Source of the DNA: Arthrobacter sp. SLBN-83
Lineage (GTDB): Bacteria > Actinomycetota > Actinomycetes > Actinomycetales > Micrococcaceae
Assembly (NCBI RefSeq): GCF_006715285.1
Contig: NZ_VFMX01000001.1
Span: 682,001-746,000, forward strand
Direction: 5' to 3'
DNA length: 64,000 nt
Below are positions 60,761 to 64,000 of the stretch, one piece after another (within the stretch, counting starts at the first letter, position 1; every line of letters starts with the position of its first letter). The notes below the pieces were generated by a model that was not told the DNA's origin, searched no databases, and saw nothing but the letters and a program-made list of their open reading frames with translations. A program made the position numbers and the translations under genes.

Positions 60761-61234
60761 CTACCGGGCTGCCGTGCTGGTGCGGCCTGCACGCGCCGTC
60801 CCACGGGACAGGGCCACGCCCAGCCCGATCATGGCGACTCCGAGGACGAAGTGCAGCCAGTTGTCAGCACTGTTGACCGGCACGAAGTTGGCTCCGCTGT
60901 CCTGGCCGATGAGCAGGCCGTAGAGCCACAGCACCAGGTAGATGGCGCCGCCGACCACCAGGTAGTTCCTGGAGGCTGCCGCGCTGCGCGCCATAGCGAC
61001 GCCAGCGATGCCGAACAGCAGGTGCACGATGTTATGCAGGATCGATACCTGGAAAATGCCCAGCAGCAGGGCCCCGGATCCGTGTCCGGCGAAGCCCAGG
61101 GAGTCGTAGTTGGAAGTGATGCCGGGGATGAACCCCAGAATCCCCACCAGGAGGAAGACCACGCCTACGGCAAGGGTGGCTTTTTGGATGTTGGTCCGGC
61201 CTACGGTGCGACCGCCGGAATTCATGGTTGTCAT
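60761..61234 (-). CDS. DUF4383 membrane protein
   Basis: A 157-residue protein with four hydrophobic segments (VGVVFLLVGILGFIPG, then HNIVHLLFGIAGVAM, YLVLWLYGLLIG, and LHFVLGVAMIGLGVAL). This matches the DUF4383 family of actinobacteria, whose function is unknown. The ATG at 61234 follows GCAGGAGA; the longer reading lacks a ribosome site. It is divergent from the FAD-Rieske gene. Confidence 0.85.
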   Translation of the reverse strand: MTTMNSGGRTVGRTNIQKATLAVGVVFLLVGILGFIPGITSNYDSLGFAGHGSGALLLGIFQVSILHNIVHLLFGIAGVAMARSAAASRNYLVVGGAIYLVLWLYGLLIGQDSGANFVPVNSADNWLHFVLGVAMIGLGVALSRGTARAGRTSTAAR

Positions 61235-61323
61235 GATTTCTCCTGCTTGTGTCGTTGGTGCATTTCTGGCTGCCGGTGATGCATGACCAAAGTGCTCGAC
61301 CGTAGACTTAAACCCCGACATCG

Positions 61324-61335
61324 TAAGTATACTTA
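61324..61335. promoter_or_regulatory. Perfect palindrome in the divergent DUF4383/FAD-Rieske promoter
   Basis: TAAGTATACTTA is a perfect 12-bp palindrome in a locally AT-rich spot between divergent genes. It could be an operator or overlap a -10 element. The regulator is unknown. Confidence 0.4.
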
Positions 61336-61424
61336 TCAAATCCGCCGCGGATAGCAGGGGTCCATAACGGACCCATCACAAACTGGCCTGTAGAGGCCTT
61401 GGACCGGAGGCAGGTTGGACTGGC

Positions 61425-62981
61425 ATGACGTCAATTTGGCTGGACCGCAGGGAGCCCTTTACATCTGATCCTTTTGAGCCGGACACCAAGTACGACACGG
61501 TGGTGGCGGGCGCAGGCCTGACCGGGTTGGTCACAGCCCTGCTGCTGGCCCGGTCCGGGCAGGATGTGCTGGTACTGGAGGCACGGCACCCCGGCGCCGT
61601 AACCACCGGCAACACCACGGCCAAAGTAACACTGCTGCAGGGAACCTTCCTGTCCCAGCTTGCCCGCCAGTACTCCCGGAAACAGGTGCAGGCTTACGTT
61701 GACGGAAACCGGGAAGGGCAGGCATGGCTGCTCCGCTACCTCGAGGAACAGAACGTGCCCTTCCAGCGCCGGGATGCCTACACCTACGCCGCCTCCGCCC
61801 AGGGCACCGAAAAGCTGCGCGAAGAGATTGGCGCCGCCACCACCGCCGGGCTGGACGTGGACTACGTGCGTGACGCCGGCCTGCCCTTTCCGGTCCACGG
61901 TGCCGTGCGCATGCGGAACCAGGCCCAGATCAACCCGCTGGACGTCCTTGACGCACTGGTGGCAGACATCCGCAGCCGGGGCGGACGCATCGTCAGCGGC
62001 GTGCGCCTCCGCGACGTCACCGGGGATTCCCCCTCCGCCGTCCGCACCAACCGGGGCAGCGTGAGGGCGGACAGGGTGGTCCTGGCCACCGGCATCCCCG
62101 TCCTGGACCGCGGCCTCTATTTCGCCAAGCTGAAGCCAAGCCGCTCCTATGCCGCCGCACTTCAACTGCAGGAGGACCAGGCACCTCCGCCGGGCATGTA
62201 TATCTCCGTTGAGCAGCCCACCCACTCCCTCCGGGACTACGAAGTGGACGGCAGGAACCTGCTGCTGGTGGGCGGCCACGGCCACCAGGTAGGCCGCACG
62301 GAGTCCGAAAAGGCCCATCTCGCGGGCCTGCTGGACTGGGCCGGGAAGCATTACCCCGGCGCCGTCACCACCCACACATGGTCGGCGCAGGACTACATGC
62401 CCACCAACCTCATGCCGTTCTTCGGCAAACTCCCCCGCGGCAAGGGCCAGATCTACTTCGGCACCGGCTACAACAAGTGGGGAATGACCAACGCCGTGGC
62501 CGCCGCACTGGGCATCTCCGCGGACATCCTGGGCGGGCAGGTGCCCTGGGCGGAAACCATCCACCACCGCATCACATCGCCGGCAGGCGCCCTCTCCGCC
62601 GTCACGCTCAACGCCGGCGTGGCTGCCAGGATGGCCACGGACTGGGGAAAGGTGACCGCCGAGGGCCGCAAGATCGACGGCCTGAAACGCGGCACGGACC
62701 AGGCCCACGCACCTGCGGTGGCCGGTCCGTCCGCGGCCGCTGCCCCGCCGGAAGGGCAAGGCAAGGTTTACCGGGACGGCAACCGCCCGGTGGCAGTGTC
62801 CACCGTGGACGGAACCACGTGCCGGCTGTCCGCAGTCTGCACCCATATGGGCGGGATCCTGCACTGGAACGACAACGAGCGGTCGTGGGACTGCCCGCTG
62901 CACGGCTCCCGGTTCACAAACGAGGGCCGGTTGCTCGAAGGCCCCGCCACCAAAGACCTGCCGGAGGCCGGAACTGCCTGA
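61425..62981 (+). CDS. FAD-dependent oxidoreductase with C-terminal Rieske domain
   Basis: A 518-residue fusion. The DAO-type FAD fold begins VVAGAGLTGLVTALLLARSG (about residues 26-45), with TGYNKWGMTNAVAAALG as the C-terminal FAD part. A Rieske [2Fe-2S] domain ends the protein, with CTHMGG and CPLHGSRF as the two Cys-His pairs (about residues 470-500). Such proteins are common in soil actinobacteria and seldom characterised; an oxidase linked to an electron chain is likely. It is divergent from DUF4383. Confidence 0.92.
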   Translation: MTSIWLDRREPFTSDPFEPDTKYDTVVAGAGLTGLVTALLLARSGQDVLVLEARHPGAVTTGNTTAKVTLLQGTFLSQLARQYSRKQVQAYVDGNREGQAWLLRYLEEQNVPFQRRDAYTYAASAQGTEKLREEIGAATTAGLDVDYVRDAGLPFPVHGAVRMRNQAQINPLDVLDALVADIRSRGGRIVSGVRLRDVTGDSPSAVRTNRGSVRADRVVLATGIPVLDRGLYFAKLKPSRSYAAALQLQEDQAPPPGMYISVEQPTHSLRDYEVDGRNLLLVGGHGHQVGRTESEKAHLAGLLDWAGKHYPGAVTTHTWSAQDYMPTNLMPFFGKLPRGKGQIYFGTGYNKWGMTNAVAAALGISADILGGQVPWAETIHHRITSPAGALSAVTLNAGVAARMATDWGKVTAEGRKIDGLKRGTDQAHAPAVAGPSAAAAPPEGQGKVYRDGNRPVAVSTVDGTTCRLSAVCTHMGGILHWNDNERSWDCPLHGSRFTNEGRLLEGPATKDLPEAGTA

Positions 62982-63040
62982 GCAGGGTGGAGTTGAATGG
63001 GGCGCAGTTGACTGTCGGTGGCTTGGGGCATGATGGAGGC

Positions 63041-64000
63041 ATGAACCAGGAACAGCGTCCTGCCGGCAGCAGTGCTTCCGGTGCGGCTGCACCCATGGGC
63101 CAGTTCAGCCGGCCCACCCGGGAGTGGTTCCTGGGCGCGTTTTCCGAACCAACACCTGCGCAGGCAGGAGCCTGGAACGCCATTTCCTCGGGGTCGCATG
63201 CGCTGGTGGTGGCCCCCACGGGCTCCGGCAAAACCCTTGCCGCCTTCCTTTGGGCACTGGACCGGCTCTTGGCATCTGCCCCCGAAGCCCCTGAATCCGT
63301 AGCGGCTGAGACGCCCGCGAAGGGAAGGCGGACCCGCGCGCCCAAGCGCAAGACCCGGGTCCTTTACATTTCGCCCCTGAAGGCTTTGGGCGTGGACGTG
63401 GAACGCAACCTGCGGTCCCCCCTGATCGGCATCACCCAGACAGCCAAGCGGCTGGGGCTTCCGGCGCCGCTGATCACGGTGGGGGTCCGGTCCGGGGATA
63501 CGCCCGCTGCGGACCGGCGTGCCCTTTTGAGCAACCCGCCGGACATCCTCATCACCACCCCCGAGTCCCTGTTCCTCATGCTCACCTCCAAGGCCCGGGA
63601 GACCCTTACCGAGGTGGACACCATCATCATCGACGAGGTCCACGCCGTGGCCGGGACCAAGCGCGGCGCCCACCTTGCGGTATCCCTGGAACGGTTGGAC
63701 GCGCTGCTGCCCAAACCCGCACAGCGCATCGGGCTTTCCGCCACGGTGGAACCCAAGGAGCTCGTGGCCCAGTTCCTTGCCGGTTCGGCTCCGGTGGAGA
63801 TTGTGGCACCGCCCGCCAGGAAGAACTGGGACCTTACGGTCTCCGTACCCGTGGAGGATATGTCTGACCTGCAGGGCGCAGCGGGAGCATTCGATTCCGG
63901 GCCGGCCTCCGGGCTCCAGCCGCAGGCATCGATCTGGCCGCATGTGGAAGAGAAGATCGTAGACCTGGTGCTGGCCAACCAGTCCACCATTGTCTTCGCC
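63041..64000 (+). CDS. lhr: Lhr-type DEAD/DEAH helicase (start; 3' end outside window)
   Basis: The frame runs open from ATG 63041 to the window edge (320 codons). Helicase motifs: Q-type PTPAQAGAW, Walker A APTGSGKT (motif I), TTPESL (Ib), IIDEVHAV (II) and GLSATV (III). An insert with RRTRAPKRKT follows motif I. Full Lhr proteins are about 1500 residues and act in nucleic-acid repair or tRNA/rRNA metabolism. A GGAGG lies unusually close (1 base) to the ATG, so the exact start may differ. Confidence 0.92.
   Translation, partial: MNQEQRPAGSSASGAAAPMGQFSRPTREWFLGAFSEPTPAQAGAWNAISSGSHALVVAPTGSGKTLAAFLWALDRLLASAPEAPESVAAETPAKGRRTRAPKRKTRVLYISPLKALGVDVERNLRSPLIGITQTAKRLGLPAPLITVGVRSGDTPAADRRALLSNPPDILITTPESLFLMLTSKARETLTEVDTIIIDEVHAVAGTKRGAHLAVSLERLDALLPKPAQRIGLSATVEPKELVAQFLAGSAPVEIVAPPARKNWDLTVSVPVEDMSDLQGAAGAFDSGPASGLQPQASIWPHVEEKIVDLVLANQSTIVFA

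Overview
The window is high-GC DNA with dense, often overlapping genes. It looks like the chromosome of an Arthrobacter/Pseudarthrobacter-type actinobacterium (Micrococcaceae). The supports are a mycothiol-type maleylpyruvate isomerase in the gentisate pathway, a DUF222/HNH endonuclease gene, a c-di-AMP (ydaO-type) leader before a secreted transglycosylase-like gene, a sugar ABC importer without its own ATPase, and many GTG starts with ATGA/GTGA overlaps. The genus is an inference; no marker gene is present. No CRISPR array, phage, insertion sequence or rRNA was seen.

Layout. 1-4.2 kb: two tandem paralogous membrane glycosyltransferases (the first cut by the window edge), then a riboswitch-controlled cell-wall enzyme. 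4.2-9.2 kb: a VOC protein, upp, a PAP2 phosphatase, tadA, and a tight three-gene operon (MDR dehydrogenase, pterin synthase homologue, GT4 glycosyltransferase) of unknown product. 9.4-11.3 kb: a frameshifted DUF222/HNH gene and tRNA-Ser(CGA). 11.3-15.5 kb: levansucrase and a membrane-anchored GH32 fructan hydrolase. 15.5-20.5 kb: small and accessory genes, including a lipoprotein, a CPBP protease, a hydrolase, SRPBCC proteins (one truncated), a STAS-like protein and a duplicated Rho-N protein.

20.6-34.5 kb is a sugar-acid and glycoside locus: ABC importer, two TIM-barrel isomerases, a Gfo/Idh/MocA dehydrogenase, uxaC, uxuB, manD and a gluconokinase-GH3 fusion, with a divergent LacI regulator. 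34.5-46.6 kb is a pair of divergent operons that looks like an uncharacterised catabolic system. The left arm holds CocE esterase, metallo-beta-lactamase-fold hydrolase, HSL-type hydrolase, FAD monooxygenase and two phosphotriesterase-family proteins, one stripped of its metal ligands. The right arm holds an exporter/importer, a P450 with an in-frame stop, ferredoxin, ferredoxin reductase and TetR. A large inverted repeat sits between the arms.

47.2-53.5 kb is a complete 3-hydroxybenzoate/gentisate pathway with an IclR regulator and two matching operators. 53.7-59 kb carries a PucR regulator, glutaminase, a ThDP-dependent enzyme and an SDR. 59-64 kb holds small hypothetical genes, a DUF4232 lipoprotein, a DUF4383 membrane protein, a FAD-Rieske oxidoreductase and the start of an Lhr-type helicase.

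Three genes are each broken by a single-base event (9398-11019, 43352-44521, 46607-47133). They could be genuine decay, recoding or assembly error; sequence alone cannot decide.
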